A stretch of 5,493 bases of DNA from Oscillospiraceae bacterium (GCA_016290695.1 JAEEUX010000175.1:1-5493), one strand, 5' to 3'; shown: positions 1-5,357, numbered from the stretch's first letter. The notes: generated from the letters alone by a model not told the origin. A program made the numbers and translations.

Positions 1-654
1 GATGGCGAGGGCGTCGGCAATCTTGAGTCCGGCCTGAAGCGCGTAGTTGCCGTTTATAACGGCGATGGTGCCCTCGTCGCTGTTAGCAAGCTGGGAGGGA
101 ACGGTGTCCGCCTGAACGGCCTGAATATTGTAGCCGCCGTTATCAATTATGTCAAGCGTGGTAACGCCATTGGCGGCGCTCGCGTCGTCCGGCAGGGTGA
201 TAAGGCCCTCCTGACGCAGGAGGAGCAGGGCGCGGGTCTCGTTCGAGTCATCCGCAGGAATAAGGATGGTCGTTCCCTCGGGGAGGGAAGCGAGGTCGGC
301 CTCGCCCTTTGCGTAGATGCCGAAGGGCTCGTAGTGGATGAGCGCGGCGGCGACTAGGTCGGTACCGTTGGAGGCGTTATAGCTGTTCAGATAGGGGCTG
401 TGCTGGAAATAGTTGGCGTCAAGGTCCTTGTCGCTGAGCGCCTTGTTGGGCAGGACGTAATCGTCGTAAACCACGACCTCGAGGGTGTAGCCGTCCGCCG
501 CGAGAGCGTCCTTGACCTGGTTGAGAATCTCGGCGTGGGGTGTGGAGCTCGCGCCGACCTTGATGGTTTTGTCTTCCTTCTTCTCGCCGCAGCCGCCGAA
601 CGCGAGCGCGAGGGCGAGCGCAATGGCGAGAACGAGTGCGATTGACTTTTTCAT
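1..654 (-). CDS. metQ: MetQ-type methionine-binding lipoprotein, 3' end outside window (partial)
   Basis: Substrate-binding lipoprotein of a methionine ABC importer. It captures methionine outside the membrane and delivers it to MetI/MetN. The window holds 218 in-frame codons with no stop, running off the left edge. MetQ-family proteins are usually about 270 residues, so roughly the last 50-60 are missing. The N-terminus is a lipoprotein signal: MKK, a hydrophobic stretch (residues 5-17), then FGGC with the lipidated cysteine at 20. Phe at -3 is slightly unusual. The mature part opens with KTIKVGASSTPHAEIL (residues 29-44) and continues with DANYFQHSPYL, both typical of the NlpA/MetQ family. 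The ATG at 654 is preceded by AAAAGGAGAA with 8 nt between GGAG and the start. It lies 98 nt downstream of metI, with its own promoter candidate in the gap. Specificity is inferred from the MetN NIL domain and the operon; the binding residues were not checked one by one. Confidence 0.93.
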   Translation of the reverse strand, partial: MKKSIALVLAIALALALAFGGCGEKKEDKTIKVGASSTPHAEILNQVKDALAADGYTLEVVVYDDYVLPNKALSDKDLDANYFQHSPYLNSYNASNGTDLVAAALIHYEPFGIYAKGEADLASLPEGTTILIPADDSNETRALLLLRQEGLITLPDDASAANGVTTLDIIDNGGYNIQAVQADTVPSQLANSDEGTIAVINGNYALQAGLKIADALAI

Positions 655-715
655 TTTTTGTTCTCCTTTTAACAAATTATATTTAATCCAATTTCCTACC
701 GGAATGATTGCTTTT

Positions 716-744
716 ATAATAGAGCTCTTTTTGCCGTTCGTCAA
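716..744 (-). promoter_or_regulatory. internal promoter candidate for metQ
   Basis: On the minus strand the metI-metQ gap contains TTGACG (739-744), a 17-bp spacer and TATTAT (716-721), close to the sigma-A consensus. Transcription would start near 709 and give a leader of about 55 nt before the metQ ATG. The surrounding sequence is AT-rich, unlike the genes on either side. No strong terminator separates metI from metQ, so metQ should be read from this promoter as well as from the operon promoter. This would give the surplus of binding protein over permease usual for ABC importers. It is a prediction from consensus and spacing only. Confidence 0.6.
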
Positions 745-752
745 TATATTTT

Positions 753-1430
753 TTACTTCGTCCTTTTATCCGTTCTCCTCACGATTACCATGCCTACCTC
801 CTGGATAATCTGGACGATGATAACGAGCAGCAGGACGCATATCCACGTTATGTCGGCGTTGGAGCGCTGGTGCCCGTAGATTATCGCTATCTGGCCGAGA
901 CCCGTGCCGCCGATGGTTGCCGCCATGGCGGAATAGCCGAGGATGGTCACCATAGAGATTATCGCGCCGTTAATGAGCGCGGGCTTAGCCTCCGGGATGA
1001 GCACCTTGCGGACTATCTGGAAATTCGTGCAGCCCATGGCGTTCGCCGCCTCGATGACTCCGGCGTCCACCTCCTTGATGGAGCCCTCCACCATGCGCGC
1101 GACGTAGGGCGCGGCGGCTATGATGAGCATGACGATAACGGCCTTGTTGCCGAGGCTCGTGCCGACGACGAACTTCGCCACCGGGAGCATGGCGACCATG
1201 AGGACGATGAAGGGGATACTGCGGAAAAAGTTCACGATAAAGCCCAGCACGCGGTTGAGCCAGCCGACGGGGCGGATGCCGCCCGGGGCCGTAACGCTCA
1301 GCACAACGCCGAGCGGCAGGCCGATTATATACGCCACGATGGAGGAAAGGACCGTCATGTAAACGGTCTCCCAGACGCCGAGCTGGAGGATCCCGGCGTC
1401 CCAAATCTTATAAAACATCTCGGAAAACAT
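753..1430 (-). CDS. metI: MetI-type methionine ABC transporter permease
   Basis: Membrane-spanning subunit of the methionine importer; two copies form the channel and each contacts a MetN ATPase. The 225-residue product matches the usual MetI length of about 215-230. About five hydrophobic segments are visible, near residues 22-46, 60-88, 95-111, 155-175 and 197-217. The cytoplasmic coupling (EAA) loop lies at about 127-150: EAANAMGC, then IVRKVLIPEAKPAL. The NFFRSIPFIVLM stretch (67-78) is typical of MetI. The ATG at 1430 is preceded by GGAGGAGGG, 6 nt upstream, inside the last codons of metN. The metN stop and this start are 2 nt apart, so the two genes are almost certainly co-transcribed and translationally coupled. 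The C-terminus is basic (VRRTDKRTK), consistent with a cytoplasmic end. Confidence 0.95.
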   Translation of the reverse strand: MFSEMFYKIWDAGILQLGVWETVYMTVLSSIVAYIIGLPLGVVLSVTAPGGIRPVGWLNRVLGFIVNFFRSIPFIVLMVAMLPVAKFVVGTSLGNKAVIVMLIIAAAPYVARMVEGSIKEVDAGVIEAANAMGCTNFQIVRKVLIPEAKPALINGAIISMVTILGYSAMAATIGGTGLGQIAIIYGHQRSNADITWICVLLLVIIVQIIQEVGMVIVRRTDKRTK

Positions 1431-1432
1431 GC

Positions 1433-2422
1433 TCAGCCCTCCTCCTTATAGGTGATTTCGTTCTCGCGCAGCCAGCTAAGCACGCGCTCGGACTCGCGCT
1501 CATTGTCCGGGAGCTGGATAATCATGTGTCCGTAGGCCGTGCCGTCAAGGTCGCGCGTGTCGGCAAACATTATGTTAACCGGAACCTGACACTCCATGAC
1601 GATGCTGGAAATCACGGGCTTGGAGGAGCGCTCCCCGTCGAAAACTATGCGGACGAGGCGGCCGCCCAGCTCGCCGTTTATCTTCTTCGAGCCGGGGAGG
1701 ATGAGCTCGCGCGCTATCTGCGAGCGCGGGTTCGTGAAAACCTCGCGCACCTCGCCCATTTCCGCTATCCGGCTGTGGTCGATCACGGCGACGCGGTCGC
1801 AGATCTGGTCGATTACGCGCATTTCGTGCGTTATAACGACGATGGTGACGCCCATCGTGCGGTTTATGGTTTTGAGCAGGTCGAGGATGGCCTGCGTGGT
1901 GTTCGGGTCAAGCGCGCTCGTGGCTTCGTCGCAGAGCAGGTACTTCGGCTTCGTCGCGAGGGCGCGGGCTATGGCGACGCGCTGCTTCTGCCCGCCGGAA
2001 AGCTGCGAGGGGTAGGCCCCCGCGCGTTCTTCAAGGCCGACGACCTTTAAAAGCTCGCGCGCGCGCTTCTCCGCGTCGGCGCGCTTCACGCCCACGATTT
2101 CGAGCGGGAAGCAGACGTTTCGCAGCACGGTGCGCTGCTCGAGGAGGTTGAAGCCCTGGAAAATCATGCCTATCGAATGGCGCATCTGCAAAAGCTCGGC
2201 GCGGCTGAGCTCCGTCATGCTGCGCCCGTCTATCACGACCTCGCCCGAGGTGGGGCGCTCGAGCAGGTTAATGCAGCGCACGAGCGTGCTTTTCCCCGCG
2301 CCGGAGAGGCCGATTATGCCGAAAATCTCGCCGTCGGCAACCGTGAGGCTGATGTCTCTCAGCGCGACGACCTTCCCGTCGCCCTCGCCGTATTCTTTTC
2401 CGAGGCTGCGAAGTTCTATCAA
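1433..2422 (-). CDS. metN: MetN-type methionine ABC transporter ATPase with C-terminal NIL domain
   Basis: ATPase that powers methionine import on the cytoplasmic face of MetI. The 329-residue product carries all nucleotide-binding motifs: Walker A GLSGAGKST (38-46), Q-loop Q89, signature LSGGQKQR (141-148), Walker B YLLCDEAT (161-168), D-loop SALD (169-172) and H-loop H199. Residues from about 255 to the end form the NIL (ACT-like) domain that marks MetN. In E. coli MetN the equivalent domain binds methionine and shuts the transporter (trans-inhibition), so feedback control of activity is likely here. The start is TTG at 2422. An in-frame TGA at 2431-2429 excludes any earlier start, and the homology begins at once (IELRSLGKEYG). 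The ribosome site is weak (GAAAGAGTGAT). It is the first gene of the operon; metI follows after 2 nt. Confidence 0.96.
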   Translation of the reverse strand: MIELRSLGKEYGEGDGKVVALRDISLTVADGEIFGIIGLSGAGKSTLVRCINLLERPTSGEVVIDGRSMTELSRAELLQMRHSIGMIFQGFNLLEQRTVLRNVCFPLEIVGVKRADAEKRARELLKVVGLEERAGAYPSQLSGGQKQRVAIARALATKPKYLLCDEATSALDPNTTQAILDLLKTINRTMGVTIVVITHEMRVIDQICDRVAVIDHSRIAEMGEVREVFTNPRSQIARELILPGSKKINGELGGRLVRIVFDGERSSKPVISSIVMECQVPVNIMFADTRDLDGTAYGHMIIQLPDNERESERVLSWLRENEITYKEEG

Positions 2423-2445
2423 AACAAATCACTCTTTCAAAATAT

Positions 2446-2466
2446 AAAAAAGGCGCCGAACGCCTT
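2446..2466 (-). terminator. terminator-like hairpin in the metN leader
   Basis: Read on the minus strand, AAGGCG (2466-2461), loop TTCGG, CGCCTT (2455-2450) form a perfect 6-bp stem followed by further T residues and an AT-rich stretch. It has the form of a small Rho-independent terminator. It lies between the predicted start site (about 2474) and metN, occupying about +8 to +25 of the transcript. With so little RNA upstream there is no room for a sensor domain. It may be a 5' stabilising hairpin, a leaky early terminator, or a stop for transcripts entering from upstream. Its shape is seen; its role is unknown. Confidence 0.45.
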
Positions 2467-2480
2467 ATAAATCAGGCTAC

Positions 2481-2509
2481 ATTATATACTAATGAGGCAA
2501 ATATGTCAA
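2481..2509 (-). promoter_or_regulatory. metNIQ operon promoter
   Basis: The minus strand carries TTGACA (2504-2509), a spacer of exactly 17 bp and TATAAT (2481-2486). This is a full match to the sigma-A/sigma-70 consensus in both hexamers. The start is expected near 2474, leaving a leader of only about 50 nt before the TTG start of metN. No SAM riboswitch, T-box or MetJ-type operator was recognised around it. Any repressor would have to act at the promoter itself, or control may rest on the NIL domain of MetN. Confidence 0.85.
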
Positions 2510-2569
2510 CAATATGAAAAAACGCCAAAGCGCAGATTAAAATTTATGCGGTTTTTGCCGAATTGAGGC

Positions 2570-2596
2570 TTGAAAAATCGGCGCGGCTGTGATAAT
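2570..2596 (+). promoter_or_regulatory. promoter candidate for the glycine riboswitch transcript
   Basis: TTGAAA (2570-2575) and GATAAT (2591-2596) are spaced by 15 bp, shorter than ideal. A TG at 2588-2589 gives an extended -10 (TGTGATAAT) that can compensate. The start would fall near 2603, at the first base of the helix that closes the riboswitch region. This position is what makes the call attractive. It diverges from the metN promoter, with the two -35 boxes about 60 bp apart. Confidence 0.55.
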
Positions 2597-2602
2597 CTAC
2601 TT

Positions 2603-2704
2603 GCGTATTGTTCGAGCCCGGCGAAGCGGGTCTCGTGGTTAATGTCAATATCGCCCCGTTGAAGCGTCAGGATTTCGCGTATGTGGGAAACTGCGCGCAG
2701 AGGG
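2603..2704 (+). promoter_or_regulatory. 5' region of glycine riboswitch: degenerate or 'ghost' aptamer I
   Basis: In tandem glycine riboswitches aptamer I lies immediately before the GGACTCTGG that opens aptamer II. Here that space is present (about 100 nt) but lacks the conserved GCCGAAGG/GCAA and CTCTCAGGC elements. It can still fold. CGAG-CCCG (2613-2620) pairs with CGGG-CTCG (2627-2635, one bulged T). CTGCGCGCAG (2691-2700) is a perfect palindrome. GCGTATT (2603-2609) pairs with AATACGC (2788-2794) beyond aptamer II, closing the whole region. Partial 'ghost' aptamers that support a single ligand-binding aptamer are known in this riboswitch class. Assigning this stretch to that type is an inference. 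Confidence 0.5.
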
Positions 2705-2794
2705 GACTCTGGAGAATCCCGCGCAGCGCGGGTGCCGAAGGTGCAAGGCGGAATCCCGCCGAATCTCTCAGGCCAAAGGACAGAGCAAATACGC
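2705..2794 (+). promoter_or_regulatory. glycine riboswitch, canonical aptamer (type II-like)
   Basis: Glycine-sensing RNA. The conserved core is unmistakable: GGACTCTGGAGA (2704-2715), TGCCGAAGGTGCAA (2733-2746), GAATCTCTCAGGCCAAAGGA (2761-2780) and CAGAG. P1 is CTCT (2707-2710) with AGAG (2782-2785). P2 is GGAGA (2711-2715) with the TCTCT at about 2764-2768. The P3 arm is a perfect CCCGCG/CGCGGG hairpin (2718-2732), and a GGCGG/CCGCC hairpin (2747-2760) follows the GCAA. Known family members control glycine cleavage genes or AGCS amino-acid symporters, and an AGCS gene lies downstream on the same strand. A strong terminator follows after about 40 nt. The 5' P1/P2 strand is also complementary to that terminator's 5' side, which predicts an OFF response to glycine. 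Confidence 0.93.
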
Positions 2795-2826
2795 CGCCGT
2801 CAGGGCATTATGGCGCGTTTATTTTC

Positions 2827-2864
2827 CGGAGTTGTCATTTTGTGACAGCTCCGTTTTTTTGTTT
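2827..2864 (+). terminator. riboswitch-controlled intrinsic terminator
   Basis: An 11-bp stem, CGGAGTTGTCA (2827-2837) with TGACAGCTCCG (2843-2853), has one G-U pair, a 5-nt loop and seven T (2854-2860), then G and four more T. The competing structure is explicit: bases 2821-2833 can pair without a gap with 2705-2717 (13 pairs, three of them G-U). That pairing breaks aptamer P1 and P2 and removes 7 of the 11 bases of the terminator's left arm. Bound glycine should therefore release the left arm and stop transcription. Confidence 0.93.
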
Positions 2865-3007
2865 TGCTCCGGCGGCGGGCGTTTCCGCCCGGCGTCTGCT
2901 TGGTAAATTTCCGCCATGACAATCTAAAATGCTCGGTAATGCTTATATGGCATGGCGCCTGCCATTTGCATAATGCAATATGGTTGATGAATGTAAAAAT
3001 CCTGTAC

Positions 3008-3052
3008 CGTAGGGGCGGGCGCCCTCGACCGCCCGCCGCGCCATCGGCGCGG
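3008..3052 (+). repeat. REP-like element R1 (GTAGGGG + hairpin) with adjoining second hairpin
   Basis: GTAG at 3009-3012 is followed directly by a hairpin, GGCGGGCG (3014-3021) with CGCCCGCC (3030-3037), loop CCCTCGAC. A second perfect hairpin, CCGCGCC-ATC-GGCGCGG (3036-3052), follows. A GTAG or GGAG tetranucleotide at the 5' foot of a hairpin is the known hallmark of REP elements recognised by RAYT transposases. TGGTTGAT at 2981-2988 echoes the TGGTTGAA found ahead of the two copies downstream of agcS. Confidence 0.75.
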
Positions 3053-3090
3053 TCTGCAAATAAACCATATAACACTATACAAAACCCCAA

Positions 3091-3120
3091 CACGCCTGGG
3101 GCAAGCCCCAGGCCCACACT
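3091..3120 (-). repeat. palindromic spacer repeat, copy 1 (inverted relative to 5385-5413)
   Basis: On the minus strand this reads TGTGGGCC, TGGGGCTTGCCCC, AGGCGTG. The centre GCCTGGGGC-TT-GCCCCAGGC is a near-perfect palindrome. Nearly the same string occurs on the plus strand at 5385-5413, with small changes (an extra G before TGGGG, and CGGCATG at the end). In both places it follows a GTAG hairpin on the same strand, so the two appear to be parts of one composite repeat family. Confidence 0.7.
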
Positions 3121-3170
3121 GCTGCACCGCAACCACATCACTGCCCTGCGTCAATCCAAATGCCTGCATG

Positions 3171-3196
3171 CGGGACGTCCGGTGGCCGTCCCCTAC
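3171..3196 (-). repeat. REP-like element R2 (GTAGGGG + hairpin), inverted to R1
   Basis: On the minus strand GTAGGGG (3196-3190) leads into a hairpin whose arms on the plus strand are GGGACG (3172-3177) and CGTCCC (3187-3192). R1 and R2 face each other, so the 188-bp stretch 3009-3196 begins with GTAGGGG and ends with CCCCTAC. This is the paired, inverted arrangement known from BIME clusters. It ends about 60 bp before the transposase start. Confidence 0.65.
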
Positions 3197-3212
3197 AAAC
3201 AAACTTTTTTTC

Positions 3213-3236
3213 CGCCGCATCCATATAAATGCGGCG
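3213..3236 (+). other. perfect hairpin ahead of the transposase ribosome site
   Basis: CGCCGCAT (3213-3220) and ATGCGGCG (3229-3236) form an 8-bp perfect stem with an 8-nt AT-rich loop. The T-tract (3205-3211) comes before the stem, not after it, so this is not a plus-strand terminator. It ends 7 nt before the CGGAGG of the transposase gene and may shape translation or mark an element end. A TATAAT at 3238-3243 has no matching -35. Confidence 0.5.
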
Positions 3237-3254
3237 ATATAATCGGAGGCCTGC

Positions 3255-3746
3255 ATGGATCAGCCAAAGCGCAAACAAATCCGCCTTCCAAGCTTTGATT
3301 ATTCAACGCCCGCCGCATACTTTATTACGTTTTGCACTCGGAATAAGCGCTGCGTTTTATCAAGCGTTTCCGCTGCGGTCAGCGTTTTTGACTCGCCTCA
3401 GCTTAAGCTTACCGCTACGGGAAAAATCGTGGAAAAATACATTCTTTCAATGAGCAAGGTTCCGGGTGTTCAAGTTGAAAAATATGTCATTATGCCAAAC
3501 CACGTTCATTTGCTGTTGGTGATTACGAAAGAAAACGCTTCTGCTCGTCCGACAAGCCCCGCAAATTATATTATTCCCCGCGCCATAAGCGCATTAAAAA
3601 GATTTATCAACAAAGACGCGGGCGGCGAAATATGGCAGCGTTCGTATTATGAACACATCGTCAGAAACGAGCGCGATTACCGTGAAATTTGGCAATATAT
3701 AGAGGATAATCCCGCGAAATGGGCGGAGGATAGTTTTTACCCCTAA
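3255..3746 (+). CDS. REP-associated tyrosine transposase (RAYT, Y1/HUH family)
   Basis: A 163-residue single-strand DNA transposase of the IS200-like Y1 superfamily, in the RAYT branch that acts on REP palindromes. Visible marks are the N-terminal fold PAAYFITFCTRNKRCVL (19-35), the metal-binding HUH motif in MPNHVHLLLV (80-89; H83 and H85), and the C-terminal WQRSYYEHIVRNERDY (127-142) with YIEDNPAKW (148-156). The nucleophilic tyrosine is probably Y131 or Y132 by spacing from HUH; I cannot fix which. Length and both ends look complete, with no frameshift. The ATG at 3255 has CGGAGG 5 nt upstream. The gene uses more A/T-ending codons than agcS or metN, which suggests a separate origin. It lies between the glycine riboswitch and agcS on the same strand, beside GTAG hairpins that fit its expected substrate. 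RAYTs are usually single-copy, domesticated genes, so self-mobility is uncertain. Confidence 0.92.
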   Translation: MDQPKRKQIRLPSFDYSTPAAYFITFCTRNKRCVLSSVSAAVSVFDSPQLKLTATGKIVEKYILSMSKVPGVQVEKYVIMPNHVHLLLVITKENASARPTSPANYIIPRAISALKRFINKDAGGEIWQRSYYEHIVRNERDYREIWQYIEDNPAKWAEDSFYP

Positions 3747-3803
3747 TCCATTACTCCGCGCCTTATGGCGCTGAATATACGCAAATTTTCAGGAGGAATG
3801 TAA

Positions 3804-5252
3804 ATGTTCACTTGGTTCCAGGCGTTTGAGGACGCCATCAACCCCATCGTCACGACGATTGACGATAACATTTCCGGCATTGTGCTTATCGTTATGCTCA
3901 TCGCCGTCGGCCTTTTGTACTCCATCAGGACGCGCTTCGTTCAGGTGCGCTGCTTCGGCGAGGGTATGCGCAAGGTCTTCGGCAACCTCTCCCTCCGCGG
4001 GAAGAAGTCCGACAGCGGCATGAGCTCCTTCCAGGCGCTGGCTACGGCTATCGCCGCGCAGGTCGGCACCGGCAACATCATCGGCGCGTCCGGCGCTATC
4101 CTCACCGGCGGCCCCGGCGCCATCTTCTGGATGTGGGTCATCGCCTTCTTCGGCATGGCGACTATCTACGCCGAGGCGACGCTGGCCATCTCCACGCGCG
4201 AGGTTGCGGCGGACGGCAGCATCAAGGGCGGCCCCGTATACTATATCCGCAAGGCCTTCACCGGCGGCTTCGGCAAGTTCCTCGCGGGCTTCTTCGCCGT
4301 CGCGATAACGCTTTCCCTCGGCTTCCTCGGCTGCATGGTTCAGTCTAACTCCATCGGCAGCGTGTTCACCACGGCCTTCAACGTCCCGAGCTGGATAACC
4401 GGCCTCGTCCTCGTGGCTATCTGCGGCTTCATCTTCCTCGGCGGCATGAAGCGCCTTGCCTCCGCCGTTGAAAAGATCGTCCCCATCATGGCGGGCGTGT
4501 TCCTGCTCGGCGGTCTCATCATCCTCATCGCGCGCATCCAGTATCTCCCCGCAACCATCGGCATGATCTTCAAATACGCCTTCCAGCCGCAGGCTATCCT
4601 CGGCGGCGCGTTCGGCGCGGCGATAAAGGCGGCTATGACGCAGGGCGCGAAGCGCGGCCTCTTCTCTAACGAAGCCGGTATGGGTTCCACCCCGCACGCC
4701 CACGCGCAGGCGAACGTTAAGGACCCGCACGACCAGGGCGTCGTCGCCATGATAGGCGTTTTCATCGATACCTTCGTCGTCCTCACGCTCAACGCGCTCG
4801 TCATCATCTCCACGCTCTACACGAAGGACGGCCCTCTCGCAGCCGGCTACACCGACGCCGTCGCGGAGACCATCACCAAGGGCAACCTCGCGCAGACGGC
4901 CTTCGGAACCATCTTCGGCGCGAGCGTCGGCGCGAAATTCGTCGCCATCTGCCTCTTCTTCTTCGCCTTCTCCACGGTTCTGAGCTGGAGCCTCTTCGGT
5001 AAAATCAACATCGTTTACCTCTTCGGCAAGAAGAATCCCAAGCTCTGCACGACGATTTATTATATCCTCGTCCTCGTCTTCGTCTTCATCGGCACCATCG
5101 CCTATGACGACCTCGCGTGGAACCTCCAGAGCCTCGGAAACGACCTCATGGTCCTGCCGAACGTAATCGCGATGTTCGCGCTGACGGGCATCGTCGTGAA
5201 GATTTCTTCTCGGCACAAGAAGGGCGCAAGGCTCGAAGACAAGGCCGAGTGA
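3804..5252 (+). CDS. agcS: alanine/glycine:cation symporter, AGCS family
   Basis: Sodium- or proton-coupled uptake carrier for alanine and/or glycine in the cytoplasmic membrane. The 482 residues fit the family length of about 450-550. Family signatures are present: QALATAIAAQVGTGNIIG (77-94), the GGPGAIFWMWV block (102-112), KGGPVYYI (141-148) and RGLFSNEAGMGSTPHAHA (284-301). About ten to eleven hydrophobic helices are visible, for example 24-40, 107-125, 156-178, 198-213, 228-245, 313-337, 377-395, 417-433 and 446-465. The tail is short, charged and cytoplasmic. AGGAGG sits 7 nt before the ATG at 3804. Codons strongly favour C/G endings, suggesting a well-expressed native gene. It starts 57 nt after the transposase stop, with no convincing promoter in that gap. 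The glycine riboswitch upstream supports glycine as a substrate and suggests control by it. Substrate (Ala or Gly) and ion cannot be decided by reading alone. Confidence 0.96.
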   Translation: MFTWFQAFEDAINPIVTTIDDNISGIVLIVMLIAVGLLYSIRTRFVQVRCFGEGMRKVFGNLSLRGKKSDSGMSSFQALATAIAAQVGTGNIIGASGAILTGGPGAIFWMWVIAFFGMATIYAEATLAISTREVAADGSIKGGPVYYIRKAFTGGFGKFLAGFFAVAITLSLGFLGCMVQSNSIGSVFTTAFNVPSWITGLVLVAICGFIFLGGMKRLASAVEKIVPIMAGVFLLGGLIILIARIQYLPATIGMIFKYAFQPQAILGGAFGAAIKAAMTQGAKRGLFSNEAGMGSTPHAHAQANVKDPHDQGVVAMIGVFIDTFVVLTLNALVIISTLYTKDGPLAAGYTDAVAETITKGNLAQTAFGTIFGASVGAKFVAICLFFFAFSTVLSWSLFGKINIVYLFGKKNPKLCTTIYYILVLVFVFIGTIAYDDLAWNLQSLGNDLMVLPNVIAMFALTGIVVKISSRHKKGARLEDKAE

Positions 5253-5284
5253 TTTTTCTCGGGCAGAAGAATTGTTATATAAAG

Positions 5285-5317
5285 CACGGACGGGCTTCCC
5301 CCGTCCGTGTTTTTTTT
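5285..5317 (+). terminator. intrinsic terminator after agcS
   Basis: CACGGACGGG (5285-5294) and CCCGTCCGTG (5300-5309) form a perfect 10-bp stem with a CTTCC loop, followed by eight T (5310-5317). It lies 32 nt beyond the agcS stop and ends the riboswitch-RAYT-agcS transcription unit. On the minus strand no T-tract follows the stem, so it acts in one direction. Confidence 0.95.
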
Positions 5318-5357
5318 CGCGCGGAGATTAACTGCGAGGCAACATGGTTGAATCGCG

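Larger units (their letters stand above)
2865..3254. other. gene-free spacer between riboswitch terminator and transposase
   Basis: No credible gene is seen in these 390 bases; the open frames run through palindromes and lack good start sites. Contents: a CGGGCG/CGCCCG hairpin (2876-2891) without a T-tract; an AT-rich stretch with ATGGCA/TGCCAT (2947-2965) and the palindrome TTGCAT-A-ATGCAA (2966-2978); a block of GTAG-type palindromes (3009-3196); and a hairpin just before the transposase (3213-3236). A weak promoter-like pair, TTGGTA (2900-2905) and TAAAAT (2925-2930) at 19 bp, might start a transcript independent of the riboswitch. Confidence 0.6.

Noticed and set aside
870..2050. Plus-strand open frames opposite metI and metN (870-1451, 1526-2050 and smaller ones)
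   Set aside because: They mirror the codon bias of the minus-strand genes, have low-complexity H/R/D/A-rich products and no ribosome sites.
2430..2600. SAM riboswitch or T-box upstream of metN
   Set aside because: No conserved S-box core and no T-box motif or specifier loop was found. The promoter position leaves only about 50 nt of leader.
2603..2704. A full aptamer I, making a classical tandem glycine riboswitch
   Set aside because: The GCCGAAGG, GCAA and CTCTCAGGC core elements occur only once, in 2733-2771. The upstream stretch folds but lacks them.
2876..2891. CGGGCG-TTTC-CGCCCG hairpin as a second terminator after the riboswitch
   Set aside because: There is no T-tract on the plus strand after the stem. 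It is just a GC-rich palindrome.
3009..3196. CRISPR array or tRNA/rRNA in the palindromic block
   Set aside because: There are no regularly spaced direct repeats and no cloverleaf or rRNA motifs. The repeats are inverted and of REP type.
2608..3298. Open frames across the riboswitch and palindrome block (for example 2608-2919, 2864-3298, and 2800-3141 minus)
   Set aside because: They run through structured RNA, the terminator and repeats, and their products show no domain. The bases are explained by the RNA and repeat features.
2805..3771. Near-duplicate 12-mers GCATTATGGCGC (2805-2816) and GCCTTATGGCGC (3760-3771) as a target-site duplication around the RAYT insertion
   Set aside because: They are suggestive because they fall close to both ends of the intervening segment. 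But they are short and imperfect, and Y1 transposases do not normally make target-site duplications. Chance cannot be excluded without an empty-site comparison.
3758..3771. GCGCC-TTAT-GGCGC hairpin between RAYT and agcS as a terminator
   Set aside because: It has only 5 bp and no following T-run, so it should not stop transcription before agcS.
3789..5216. Long minus-strand open frame (475 codons) opposite agcS
   Set aside because: It is the antisense shadow of a GC-biased gene: composition is dominated by D, E, A, R and H, no family motif is seen, and it lies wholly over the well-supported AGCS symporter.
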